Source: Draconibacterium sp. (GTDB lineage Bacteria > Bacteroidota > Bacteroidia > Bacteroidales > Prolixibacteraceae). From it: a stretch of DNA of 12,381 bases. The notes below the pieces were generated by a model that saw only the letters and a list, made by a program, of their open reading frames with translations, was not told the origin of the DNA and did not search any database. The stretch covers positions 1 through 12,381 of the forward strand of contig JAUVDE010000062.1 in NCBI GenBank assembly GCA_030595485.1, written 5' to 3'. The stretch's first letter is position 1. Each line of letters opens with the position of its first letter. The translations under genes were made by a program, and so were the position numbers. Positions 1 through 7,076 of the stretch are shown here, one piece after another.

Positions 1-276
1 TTCAGGTATGCCAACTCGGCAGGTGTAACTGATTTTAAAGATGGGTTTGCGCCAGATTATTTAGTCGAAGATGATTTTATAACCCCACTGGGAACAAAAG
101 AAGAAGCGTTGTTTAAAGTAGCCATTGAAGATATTACAGGCTCACCCGTTATCGCAATGAAAAGTGCAAAAACATTGAATTTGTCCTACACCATTTTTGA
201 CCGTGGATTTTCGAAATTCGATAAAAATAAACGAGGACTACTTCTAAACAATATTGAATTTGACTTTAAGAAATAG
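1..276 (+). CDS. S41-family (C-terminal processing type) peptidase, C-terminal fragment
   Basis: The frame is open from base 1 and ends at TAG 274-276, giving the last 91 residues of a protein that begins outside the window. The stretch starting FRYANSAGVTDFKDGFAPDY, followed by an acidic patch and PLGTKEEALFKVAIEDITG, resembles the tail of Bacteroidota S41 peptidases. In those proteins a conserved Asn-Ser-x-Gly segment and a final helix follow the Ser/Lys catalytic core. The remaining residues, ending in a short basic tail, are variable in the family. No catalytic residue lies in the visible part, so the assignment rests on tail similarity alone. In the family these are secreted or periplasmic proteases. 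It could also be another periplasmic protein with a similar tail. No terminator with a clear U-tract follows; the next structure is the inverted repeat at 346-517. Confidence 0.6.
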   Translation, partial: FRYANSAGVTDFKDGFAPDYLVEDDFITPLGTKEEALFKVAIEDITGSPVIAMKSAKTLNLSYTIFDRGFSKFDKNKRGLLLNNIEFDFKK

Positions 277-345
277 GTAATAAAATACAGCATTCTAAAC
301 CAAACCTAAGAAAATGTATCGACTTATGAGATTCGATACGAGTAG

Positions 346-517
346 TAACCTCAGTTCTATTAATAATATGTTCACAGCTTCAGAAATTTTGTCCATAGTC
401 AATTCAAATTTTTGCAGAACTATCGGGATAATTCAATTAAATTTGAGGCAGGATATGGGGAAAATTTCGAAGTCTACAAGTACGAATGTGTTAATATTAT
501 TGATCGAACTGAGGTTA
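346..517. repeat. 172-bp imperfect inverted-repeat element (MITE-like or decayed duplication)
   Basis: The left arm (346-411) and the reverse complement of the right arm (439-517) align in order over three blocks. Outer block: 24 columns, 22 identical, beginning TAACCTCAGTTC and ending AATAATAT (346-369 against 517-494). Middle block: CTTC, GAAATTTT and CCATA (377-400 against 474-451), with two single-base indels. Inner block: TCAAATTT (404-411 against 446-439). The right arm carries about 12 extra bases between the outer and middle blocks. The spacer is about 27 nt. It lies between the convergent S41 and DUF2807 genes, 14 nt beyond the DUF2807 stop. No clear target-site duplication is visible. 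It could be a miniature mobile element, an inverted duplication of a lost gene, or a long RNA hairpin. Confidence 0.6.
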
Positions 518-531
518 GTATACTTTACAAA

Positions 532-1227
532 TCAATTTCTTGTTATCGATCCAATACCATCAATATTTTTGGTAAGCTCGGGATTACCCTTGTAACTTAT
601 TTTACCAACACCTTCAATTTTAGCTGATAATGTTTCGGTAGCATAAACACTTCCACTACCAACACCTTCAATTCTAAAGTCAGCATCTTCTACTTTAAAA
701 TCATCAGCATCAACATGTCCTGCTCCCGAAAGCTTTATTTCCAGGCTTTTGGCAATGCCATTTAATTCGAACATAACACCACCTTCGCCTACAATTTTAA
801 CATCATCAGCTTTCATATCCATTTCAATTTTGGCACCACCGCCAACGTACATATCAAAGTCTTTCAAATCTAAATACCCCTCAGTGTAAAGTTTTACACC
901 ACCTTCAATATGCAATTTTTCCATTTTCTTAAAAGTAATGTACAAGGCAATCCTATCAAATTCCAGGTTTTCAGGCTCGACATCAATGTGTAATTCATTT
1001 CCCCACTGTTTTACTTGCAGGTATTCAAAAACATCGGAGTCTGTGGCCTTTACAAGCAGCTTATTTTCATCACCTTGAATTAAATGAATACGATACCCAC
1101 CTTCAATATAAATTTCAGAAAAATCATCAACTTTATATTTTTTTGAGTTCCAATCCTCATCGGATTGTGCAAAAACAATTACAGAAAAAAATAAGGCAAC
1201 AAATGTTATTGGAATAAAACGTTTCAT
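532..1227 (-). CDS. Secreted DUF2807 (head GIN domain) beta-repeat protein
   Basis: The protein has 231 residues. Residues 1-20 form a signal peptide (two Lys/Arg near the start, a hydrophobic core, then FAQS), so it is exported. From residue about 37 to the end it shows the DUF2807 pattern: short beta-strands separated by Gly-rich turns that recur about every 20 residues (GG/GxG at about 109, 129, 149, 169, 189, 207 and 225). This fits a right-handed beta-helix or solenoid. The family has no established biochemical function; an old name calls it a putative auto-transporter adhesin domain. There is no lipobox and no T9SS tail, so it is probably periplasmic. The start is ATG at 1227, with no strong Shine-Dalgarno sequence. 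A small A/T palindrome at 1246-1261 sits in its likely promoter. The 194-residue membrane protein gene lies 127 nt upstream on the same strand, and co-transcription is uncertain. Confidence 0.8.
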   Translation of the reverse strand: MKRFIPITFVALFFSVIVFAQSDEDWNSKKYKVDDFSEIYIEGGYRIHLIQGDENKLLVKATDSDVFEYLQVKQWGNELHIDVEPENLEFDRIALYITFKKMEKLHIEGGVKLYTEGYLDLKDFDMYVGGGAKIEMDMKADDVKIVGEGGVMFELNGIAKSLEIKLSGAGHVDADDFKVEDADFRIEGVGSGSVYATETLSAKIEGVGKISYKGNPELTKNIDGIGSITRN

Positions 1228-1354
1228 GGCTATTGTTTTAATGACAAACTAAAAATAGTTTCAATCAACCAGGTTTACATCCTTATTTCGATGAATGATT
1301 GTTTTTAGTAGATAAATGGCTCTGAAGTATATAAAAAAGCTTTTTTGCAATCAA

Positions 1355-1939
1355 TTAATCGCCTAGCTTTTTTAAAAAGAGCAAACCATAAACCAATAAG
1401 CCCAAAAGCACTCCGGGTAGAAAGAAGTCGAAGATTACAAAACCATTAGCCAGAATAAGTTTTGTATAAACATAAGCAATTGCTAGTAGCGAAAGTGCCA
1501 AAAGAACATGTATAAAAAGCTTTTGATACTGTTTAATAAGTTGTGCCGATAAATACATCCACAATAGCCCAGCAAGTAAAATCAAAACACCTTCCAACTG
1601 GTTTGCACTATTTATTTGCACAAAGCCAAAAACAAGAGGCATTATTCCAAATAGAACCAAAGTCCGCGCTAAACTTCTCCTAATTTTCTCTTTATTTTTG
1701 GCTTTTCTAATTTTCGGAATTAATTTAGTATCCAATTCTTCAACTATATATTCTTCAGCAAAAAGATCTTGTTCCGAGAAAATAATTCCACGTTTAATGG
1801 CCTCTTCAATGGCCAACTTTGCAGCTTCGGGCTGGTAATGGTCTCTTTGTTTCAGAATTTCAATAATTCGTTTATCCGAATACTCCGGAATATCTTTTCT
1901 GAAGTCGGCATTTATTTTTGTTGTTGATCTTCGTAGCAT
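1355..1939 (-). CDS. Four-helix membrane protein of unknown function with cytosolic N-terminal helical motif
   Basis: The protein has 194 residues and no signal peptide. Residues 1-90 are charged and helical. Residues 19-51 match a motif common in uncharacterised Bacteroidota membrane proteins: an acidic/Tyr/Ser start, an ILKQRDHYQPEAAKLAIEEA core, then a basic end. Four hydrophobic segments follow at about 90-108, 115-134, 141-159 and 166-188, ending in a short basic/acidic tail. No catalytic or metal-binding motif was found. Topology with a cytosolic N-terminus is inferred from the basic residues at 76-92. The start is ATG at 1939, 72 nt from the divergent yqhD-like gene, so the two may share a promoter region. 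An A6-GC-T6 palindrome at 1333-1346 just beyond the stop could be a weak terminator. I do not recognise a named family, and function is unknown. Confidence 0.7.
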   Translation of the reverse strand: MLRRSTTKINADFRKDIPEYSDKRIIEILKQRDHYQPEAAKLAIEEAIKRGIIFSEQDLFAEEYIVEELDTKLIPKIRKAKNKEKIRRSLARTLVLFGIMPLVFGFVQINSANQLEGVLILLAGLLWMYLSAQLIKQYQKLFIHVLLALSLLAIAYVYTKLILANGFVIFDFFLPGVLLGLLVYGLLFLKKLGD

Positions 1940-1967
1940 GAATAAACCTTTTCAAATAAAAATCGTT

Positions 1968-1975
1968 TAGCTTTG
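1968..1975 (+). promoter_or_regulatory. Bacteroidota -7 promoter element upstream of the yqhD-like gene
   Basis: TAGCTTTG is a perfect match to the Bacteroidota -7 consensus TAnnTTTG. It lies 36 nt before the ATG at 2012, which would give a leader of about 30 nt. No clean TTTG is present at the expected -33 position, only the T-rich stretch near 1948-1952. This is a match by eye and is unverified. Confidence 0.4.
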
Positions 1976-2011
1976 GTATAATATTAGTTGAATAAAAGTA
2001 AAATAAAAATC

Positions 2012-3172
2012 ATGTACAATTTTGAATACAAAAATCCCGTAAAAATTATTTTTGGGAAAGATAAAATATCAAAAGTATCCAATGAAATTCCTGAGGGAGC
2101 GAAAGTACTTTTGACGTATGGTGGTGGAAGTATTAAGCGTACCGGTGTTTACGAACAGGTAATTAACGCTTTAGACAATGTAAGTTTGGTGGAATTTGGT
2201 GGAATTGAAGCCAACCCTCACTACGAGACTTGTATGCAGGCCGTAAAAGTAGTAAAAGCAGAGAAAATTGACTTTCTGTTAGCTGTTGGTGGAGGTTCGG
2301 TGTTAGATGCAACAAAATTTATTGCCTGTGCTGCCTTGTATGAAAATGGTGATCCTTGGGATTTTATGGCTAAGCCGGGTGAAGTTAGGGTTGAAAAAGC
2401 TTTGCCACTTGGTGCAATTTTAACCTTGCCTGCTACCGGATCCGAGATGAATGGAAACTCTGTTATCACACGTGTTTCGATACAAGAGAAGAAGGCATTT
2501 GGTTCGCCATTAGTAATGCCACAATTTTCAATTCTCGATCCGCAATGTGTGTTTACCCTGCCTAACAAACAAGTGGCCAATGGAATTGTTGATGCTTTTA
2601 TACACGTTTTTGAACAATACCTAACCTTTGAGGTAAATTCGCCTTTACAAGACCGCTGGGCCGAGGGAATACTTAGTACCTTAATTGAAGAAGGTCCAAA
2701 GGTTCTAGCTGATAGAAATGATTATGAATCGGCAGCAAATTTTATGTGGAGTGCTACCGTGGCTTTAAACGGAATGATTGCTGTTGGTGTTCCGCAAGAC
2801 TGGGCAACTCACCTAATTGGTCACGAGCTAACGGCATACCACGGCATTGACCATGCGCGCACACTTGCTATTGTGTTGCCGGGTATGATGCATATTAAAC
2901 GCGATAACAAAAAGGATAAAATCCTACAATATGGCGAACGTATTTGGGGAATTGCAACAGGTAGCGATGACGAAAGAATTGATGCTACGATTGCCAAAAC
3001 AGTTGAGTTTTTCGAATCGGTGGGGATACCAACTAAACTTCGTGATTACGATGTACCCACTGAAACGATTACAAAAATTACGGATCGTTTTGAAAAAAGC
3101 GGAGAAAAGATAGGAGAAAAGGCTGATATTGATTTTGCTGAAGTAGGGGCGATTTTAGAACATGCCTTATAG
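2012..3172 (+). CDS. yqhD: YqhD-type iron/zinc-containing alcohol dehydrogenase (NADPH-dependent aldehyde reductase)
   Basis: The protein has 386 residues, against 387 for E. coli YqhD, with close collinear similarity throughout. It is a cytosolic group III metal-dependent alcohol dehydrogenase. YqhD reduces short-chain and lipid-peroxidation-derived aldehydes with NADPH, an anti-oxidant and redox-balancing role. Visible motifs are TYGGGSIKRTG at 35-45 (cofactor and 2'-phosphate region), AVGGGSVLDATKF at 91-103, LPATGSEMNGNSVITR at 139-154, and the metal ligands Asp194, His198 (DAFIH), His267 (DWATH) and His281 (GIDH), which fall at the same numbers as in E. coli. A late GSDDERIDA at 317-325 is also shared. 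I chose ATG 2012 because the family begins with about nine residues before the ILFG/IIFG strand; an in-frame TTG at 1988 would add eight atypical residues. It is a single gene, divergent from the membrane protein gene and ending at a shared terminator. Confidence 0.93.
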   Translation: MYNFEYKNPVKIIFGKDKISKVSNEIPEGAKVLLTYGGGSIKRTGVYEQVINALDNVSLVEFGGIEANPHYETCMQAVKVVKAEKIDFLLAVGGGSVLDATKFIACAALYENGDPWDFMAKPGEVRVEKALPLGAILTLPATGSEMNGNSVITRVSIQEKKAFGSPLVMPQFSILDPQCVFTLPNKQVANGIVDAFIHVFEQYLTFEVNSPLQDRWAEGILSTLIEEGPKVLADRNDYESAANFMWSATVALNGMIAVGVPQDWATHLIGHELTAYHGIDHARTLAIVLPGMMHIKRDNKKDKILQYGERIWGIATGSDDERIDATIAKTVEFFESVGIPTKLRDYDVPTETITKITDRFEKSGEKIGEKADIDFAEVGAILEHAL

Positions 3173-3180
3173 ACATACAT

Positions 3181-3212
3181 AAAGACGCCTAACTTTAAAG
3201 TTGGGTGTCTTT
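3181..3212. terminator. Bidirectional terminator between yqhD-like and class IV aminotransferase-like genes
   Basis: A 16-nt arm starting AAAGACGCC pairs with an arm ending GGTGTCTTT around a CTTTAAAG centre. On the plus strand two positions are G-U wobbles. The plus-strand transcript then runs into TTTTA. The stop codon of the minus-strand gene (3195-3197) sits at the tip of the hairpin, so the same structure can serve both convergent genes. The U-tract is short on both sides. Confidence 0.7.
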
Positions 3213-4001
3213 TATGTATTCCTCAATTTGAAAACTAAACTTACTTATTAGCTTTCTCAACACCATATTTTCAGTAGAGAATTCGAATTCACTAATTTTT
3301 CTTACTGGCAATATTTTAGGTGAAGTACCAGTTATAAAAACAGCGTCAAAATTGCTTAATTGCTCCAGTTTCACATCTTCTTCTTTTACTATAAAATTAA
3401 GTAGATTGGCACATTGCAGCGCTTTTTTGCGAGTAATACCAAGTAATACCCTATCGGCCTTTGGAGTAATTACTTCCAATCCTCTAATAAAAAAAACATT
3501 ACTTCGGCTGCCTTCGGTAATTCTACCTTGCTTATCTACCAATAATACTTCATGAAAATTACTTTCGGCAATTAGTGTGTTGGCCTGCTGACGCACCGAA
3601 GTTTGAAAAACCTTGGCATTAGGATTTTGCCGTTCAGCGTGTAAAATTCCACAATGAACTCCATTCTTGTACGCACTATCAGAAGGGTAATTGTGCTGAA
3701 TAAAAAATGCCTTCAAATTGGTTTTGTACGAAATAAGAATATTCCCCAATTCAATATCGTTTTTAGCAATTAGCATTTTTAGTATTTCCGATATCTCCTC
3801 AGTGCAAAAAGATATAGTTCTTCCTGCAATTTCAGCAGATTTATAAAGGCGTTCCAAATGTTCGTCTAAAAACAAGGGGACACCATTAACAACCCGTAAC
3901 ACTTCATAAATTCCCCCTTCATTTTCAGAAGGCACAAATGTGTCAACCGGCTCTAAAGTGCCATTTAACATATAATACCGATGAATTGGTAGCAAGGCCA
4001 T
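3195..4001 (-). CDS. Fold-type IV PLP-dependent enzyme (class IV aminotransferase / aminodeoxychorismate lyase-like)
   Basis: The protein has 268 residues, cytosolic, near the usual 270-300 for the class. Features in order: YEVLRVVNG at 32-40 with LFLDEHLERL at 43-52 (substrate-side strand and helix); Lys130 as the probable Schiff-base lysine, 26 residues before Asp156 exactly as in branched-chain aminotransferases; ITEGSRSNVFFI at 161-172 (PLP phosphate and ring binding, Glu163); LLGITR at 186-191; and FITGTSPKILPV at 222-233. These cover the class IV signature. The class includes branched-chain aminotransferase, D-amino-acid aminotransferase and 4-amino-4-deoxychorismate lyase (PabC), which the sequence alone does not separate. 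No pabA/pabB or ilv gene is nearby. The short RTISF/QIEEY stretches are not diagnostic. It appears to be a single gene, 115 nt downstream of the regulator's end. The start is ATG at 3999-4001; a second in-frame ATG 10 codons in is possible. Confidence 0.85.
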   Translation of the reverse strand: MALLPIHRYYMLNGTLEPVDTFVPSENEGGIYEVLRVVNGVPLFLDEHLERLYKSAEIAGRTISFCTEEISEILKMLIAKNDIELGNILISYKTNLKAFFIQHNYPSDSAYKNGVHCGILHAERQNPNAKVFQTSVRQQANTLIAESNFHEVLLVDKQGRITEGSRSNVFFIRGLEVITPKADRVLLGITRKKALQCANLLNFIVKEEDVKLEQLSNFDAVFITGTSPKILPVRKISEFEFSTENMVLRKLISKFSFQIEEYIKDTQL

Positions 4002-4054
4002 ACTTTATAATTTGAAGGTAAATTTATTCAAATATGGCAAACTGAATGAACGAT

Positions 4055-4107
4055 GTTGAAAAAGATTTAAAGGATTGAACCAAATTGACCGAATCCGATT
4101 CAATCCT
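4055..4107 (-). terminator. Terminator of the kinase-regulator operon
   Basis: The perfect 9-bp stem AGGATTGAA (4071-4079) / TTCAATCCT (4099-4107) has a 19-nt loop and begins 10 nt past the regulator's stop. On the minus strand it is followed by TTTAAATCTTTTT (4070 down to about 4058). The loop is long for an intrinsic terminator, so the efficiency is uncertain. Confidence 0.5.
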
Positions 4108-4116
4108 CATCAAAAT

Positions 4117-4836
4117 TTACTGAATTTGCAATACTTCCAACACCGAATTCTTGTAGCTTCTACCAATGGGTAGTGCTTTACCAGGCACTTCGATACTGCT
4201 CGATGTAAAGGCTTCTATTTTCGATAAAGAAACAATAAACGATTTATGAATACGCATAAAATTATCATCCGGTAATTTTTCCGACATGTTTGTCATGCTG
4301 GTTTTGGTGATGATTTTTTTACTGGGTGTATAAATTTGCACATATTCGCTTAAGCCTTCCACATATAAGATATCGCTTAAGTGCAGCTTCACCACCTTTT
4401 TGTTTTCCTTTACGTAAATAAAGGCTTCTTCCGGGTTTGAAGTAGTTATTTGCACAGCTTGTGTGTTTTTAACATCTTCCTGCGTGGCTTGGTAATACTT
4501 GTTTACCGATTTTAAGAAACGCTCAAAAGTAATGGGTTTCAAAAGGTAGTCCACCACATCTAGTTCAAAGCCCTCAAGGGCATACTCCCTGTAAGCTGTG
4601 GTGACAATAACTTTGGGCGGATTTTTCAATGTTTTTAAAAACTCAAGTCCTGTAATTTGCGGCATTTGAATATCCATAAACATAAGATCTACTTTATGTT
4701 TATGTAATTCCTGCAATGCTTTCATAGCATCGCCACACTCAGCGCAAATTTCAAAATTCTCCAGTTTTTCGATGTGACTTCGCATTAAATCACGTGCGAG
4801 CGGCTCATCATCAATAACGAGGCATTTTGTTTTCAT
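4117..4836 (-). CDS. LytTR-family response regulator (REC + LytTR DNA-binding)
   Basis: The protein has 239 residues. The receiver domain (about 3-120) has the acidic pair Asp9/Asp10, the phospho-acceptor Asp55 in MFMDIQMP, the switch threonine in VTTAYREYAL (79/80) and Lys100 in LLKP. The LytTR domain (about 138-235) begins IYVKENKK and contains ILYVEGLSEYVQIYT, IHKSFIVSLSKI and LPIGRSYKNSV, all typical of this beta-rich DNA-binding fold. Such regulators bind promoter direct repeats once phosphorylated by LytS-type kinases. It is the last gene of a minus-strand cluster, 78 nt after the pseudokinase gene, and is the only regulator for three upstream kinases. The 78-nt gap contains a small palindrome (ACTAG-TAC-CTAGT, 4884-4896) that could affect its expression. 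No target gene can be named from the window. Confidence 0.93.
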   Translation of the reverse strand: MKTKCLVIDDEPLARDLMRSHIEKLENFEICAECGDAMKALQELHKHKVDLMFMDIQMPQITGLEFLKTLKNPPKVIVTTAYREYALEGFELDVVDYLLKPITFERFLKSVNKYYQATQEDVKNTQAVQITTSNPEEAFIYVKENKKVVKLHLSDILYVEGLSEYVQIYTPSKKIITKTSMTNMSEKLPDDNFMRIHKSFIVSLSKIEAFTSSSIEVPGKALPIGRSYKNSVLEVLQIQ

Positions 4837-4914
4837 GGTAAATACGAATTAGCTTTCTGTTTTCTACTATTCTCTGCTTATAAACTAGTACCTAGTTAAA
4901 GGTATTAATTACAC

Positions 4915-5952
4915 TTAAACAAATATTTCCAAACTAAATTCTCTAAAATTGTCATCAATGTTTTCCACTAATCGATGTTTCCCAGGGAAAGTGTAGTTTA
5001 GTCGTTTTTGTGTAATTATATTGTTTTCATTGTCTGCAAGACTAAACTCATCTTCGCTCCAAAATGAGAACGAAAAGAGTAAGTATTTTTTTTCTGCTTT
5101 TATAAGGACTGTACTTTCGAACGATTTGTTACATTCATAAGCCAATTTTATTGCACTATTTATAAACGGAAGCAATAAAAGTGGCGGCACAACGTAGGGT
5201 TTCAGGTTTCCTGCAACAATAAAATTACTTGTAAGTTTTTCGCCCAAAGCATTTTTATGAATCTCAAGAAACTGCTCCATCAATTTCACTTCAAGCTGCA
5301 AAGGAATCAACTCTTCTTTTCCTTCCAATAAAAAACTATTTAAGAAATTCGAGATTTTAATAATCATTTCCGGAGCTTTATCAGACTCTTCCTTTGTAAT
5401 TTTTTCAAGTTCATCAATCAAAGTAAACACCATTCGTGGCTGCAATTGATAACGATAAATTTCCAGTTCGGTTTCTACTTTCGAGCGCAGCAACTCTTCT
5501 TTCTTATTCTCGGCCCGGAACCACCAAATGCCAATTTTAATAGCCAGAAAAACCAAAATGATATAATGATTCCCGATACCACTAATGATAATATTTTTAA
5601 TATTTAGATACCCGCTCTGAAAGGCCAGGTTGTTATCGAATACCTTAAATACAAGGTTGTTACTTACAATAAGTTCGATTACCGAAAATACAACGAGAAG
5701 GACAAAAATACCTGCTGCAAAATTCAAATAGTGTCCTTTAAAAAAGGTCCGTGGTAACAGCCAGTAAGCAATAAAATAGGTGTGAGCTACAAAAATGGGC
5801 AAAGTAATTATATAATACATCAACCATACAGTCCAATCCGAACCAATGTAGTTAATGGTTTGAATAAACGTAAACGAAACAATCCAGCCTATCCAAAAAA
5901 GGATGTGCAAAACAATTTCTTTATTTGCGATATGTAATTTGCCTAAATTCAA
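4915..5952 (-). CDS. Degenerate LytS/YehU-type sensor kinase (predicted pseudokinase), kinase C
   Basis: The protein has 345 residues: four membrane segments (about 15-34, 42-65, 77-97, 116-145), a coiled linker (145-168), then a His_kinase/HATPase-like region. The catalytic signatures are gone. Where kinases A and B read LHPHFLFN and FDPHFMFN, this reads LQPRMVFT, so the phospho-acceptor His is Arg173 (codon CGA, two changes from a His codon) and the following Asn is Thr177. The N-box VENSFKH is INSAIKL at 264-270, losing the Mg/ATP Glu, Asn and His. The Gly-rich G-box is absent. The frame is otherwise intact, so it is probably made and functions without catalysis, as a sensor, scaffold or partner of A or B (inference). 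The only start keeping the first membrane helix is TTG at 5950-5952, overlapping kinase B by 32 nt, which suggests translational coupling. TTG 5908-5910 is an alternative start. Confidence 0.85.
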   Translation of the reverse strand: MNLGKLHIANKEIVLHILFWIGWIVSFTFIQTINYIGSDWTVWLMYYIITLPIFVAHTYFIAYWLLPRTFFKGHYLNFAAGIFVLLVVFSVIELIVSNNLVFKVFDNNLAFQSGYLNIKNIIISGIGNHYIILVFLAIKIGIWWFRAENKKEELLRSKVETELEIYRYQLQPRMVFTLIDELEKITKEESDKAPEMIIKISNFLNSFLLEGKEELIPLQLEVKLMEQFLEIHKNALGEKLTSNFIVAGNLKPYVVPPLLLLPFINSAIKLAYECNKSFESTVLIKAEKKYLLFSFSFWSEDEFSLADNENNIITQKRLNYTFPGKHRLVENIDDNFREFSLEIFV

Positions 5953-7015
5953 TTTCTTCTTTTAATGTAAGTTTTACTGAAAATGTAGTATCTCTATCTT
6001 CAATTTTCAATTTATATCCTTTGGGTTTATAAAGTATATCAAGGCGCTTTTTCAGACTTTGAAATCCGCTCCCCTTTTCGTAATCTATTTTTGGTTTTTC
6101 AATATTTTGGGGTTTACTGTTTTCAGTTGAAAGGCTTAGAAGTCCGGGTTGCGATCGAACATCAATTTTTATCCAGGGGCTTCCTGCATCCAGACTACTT
6201 CCGTGTTTAAAACTGTTTTCAACCAGCAAAAACAGCAACATGGGTGGTATTTTAAAACTACTTGTATTTCCATGAACCGTAAATTCAACTTTGAGACGTT
6301 TTCCGTAACGTAACTTTTCGAGTTGAATATAATTTTCAACCAACTCAAGCTCATTGTTAAGATTCAGAAAATCTTTCTGGCTTTCGTCAATAATGTAGCT
6401 TAAAACAGTCTTCATTCTACTAATAACTTCGCTTGTTTTTAGCGGATTAAGCAAAGCCAAAGCATACAAATTATTAATGGTATTAAACATGAAATGCGGA
6501 TCAAACTGCGATTGGAGGAGCGTATTCTGTGCCTCCTTATTCTGAAGTTCCAGTTGCTTTCGAATTTTTTCGGCATAGATATAATCTTTAATGTACTTGG
6601 CAATACAAAAAAGGGCCACAATAAAAGTCATATCCTTGGTATTCACCACAATAAAACGAAGGTTCATTACACCCGTTCGTTCCATATTCTGGGTTGAAAT
6701 AGAGGAATAAAAAATATAATCAGAAAACACTAGTTTTAAAGATGACAAACCTACACCAACCAATAAAAACAACAGAACAAACCAAATAATCCTTCCTCTT
6801 AGCAGGAAATCAGAAATCAGTAAAAAGATGGTAATGTATGCGTAGCTAAAAAAGAAAAGCGCATTTATAAAAGTAATCGAAAAGGTATTCCATAATTCAT
6901 CGGTGCCGTTTTGCACATACAGAATCCCCGTGAACACTAACACGGTAATCCCGAAAAACATGAAATGCCTGGTTCCCCGGTACAAAAAATTAGTATTGTA
7001 CAACAGTTTGTTCAT
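5921..7015 (-). CDS. LytS/YehU-type membrane sensor histidine kinase, kinase B
   Basis: The protein has 364 residues. Four membrane segments occupy about 16-34, 46-69, 76-99 and 127-145, with a loop containing FYSSISTQN between the third and fourth. A coiled linker (145-170) leads to the His_kinase domain with phospho-acceptor His174 in QFDPHFMFNTINNLY. The ATPase domain has YIQLEKLRYG at 229-238, PPMLLFLLVENSFKHG at 257-272 (N-box Glu266, Asn267, His271) and GSGFQSLKKRLDILY at 315-329 (G-box and helix). All essential residues look present. In the family, autophosphorylation is followed by transfer to a LytTR regulator. Kinases A and B are very similar over this region, implying tandem duplication. 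The start is ATG at 7013-7015, 61 nt after kinase A, with a 10-bp inverted repeat between. It ends inside the kinase C gene. The membrane domain matches no sensor fold that I can name, so the signal is unknown. Confidence 0.92.
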   Translation of the reverse strand: MNKLLYNTNFLYRGTRHFMFFGITVLVFTGILYVQNGTDELWNTFSITFINALFFFSYAYITIFLLISDFLLRGRIIWFVLLFLLVGVGLSSLKLVFSDYIFYSSISTQNMERTGVMNLRFIVVNTKDMTFIVALFCIAKYIKDYIYAEKIRKQLELQNKEAQNTLLQSQFDPHFMFNTINNLYALALLNPLKTSEVISRMKTVLSYIIDESQKDFLNLNNELELVENYIQLEKLRYGKRLKVEFTVHGNTSSFKIPPMLLFLLVENSFKHGSSLDAGSPWIKIDVRSQPGLLSLSTENSKPQNIEKPKIDYEKGSGFQSLKKRLDILYKPKGYKLKIEDRDTTFSVKLTLKEEIEFRQITYRK

Positions 7016-7035
7016 GTAATAATTAATTTCCCTTT

Positions 7036-7075
7036 AACTGATAAATCGGCAAACAGCATAGCAGCTTTATCAGTT
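7036..7075 (-). promoter_or_regulatory. 10-bp inverted repeat between kinase A and kinase B genes
   Basis: AACTGATAAA (7036-7045) and TTTATCAGTT (7066-7075) are perfect inverted copies separated by 20 nt. The structure begins one or two bases after the kinase A stop and ends about 20 nt before the kinase B start. On the minus strand it is followed by AAAGGGAAATT, not a U-run, so it does not look like a normal terminator. It may be an mRNA stem that sets relative expression, a processing site, or an operator. Confidence 0.55.
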
Positions 7076-7076
7076 T

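Noticed and set aside
314..595. Plus-strand open frame of 93 residues at the left end
   Set aside because: It overlaps the inverted repeat and the antisense of the DUF2807 end, with no recognisable domain.
412..627. Plus-strand open frame of 71 residues after the S41 gene
   Set aside because: It runs through the inverted-repeat arm and then into the antisense of the DUF2807 gene, begins without a usable ribosome site, and its composition is explained by the repeat. A decayed coding remnant remains possible.
1333..1346. A6-GC-T6 palindrome after the 194-residue membrane protein gene
   Set aside because: It is a self-complementary run with no loop room and modest stability in AT-rich DNA; too weak to call a terminator.
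4884..4919. Possible LytTR-type direct repeats (TACCTAGTTAAA and TACACTTAAAC) before the regulator gene
   Set aside because: Spacing inside the two copies differs and one copy overlaps the kinase C stop; the match to known LytTR boxes is too loose.
6169..6621. Short minus-strand frames inside kinase B
   Set aside because: They are out-of-frame shadows of the well-supported kinase gene.
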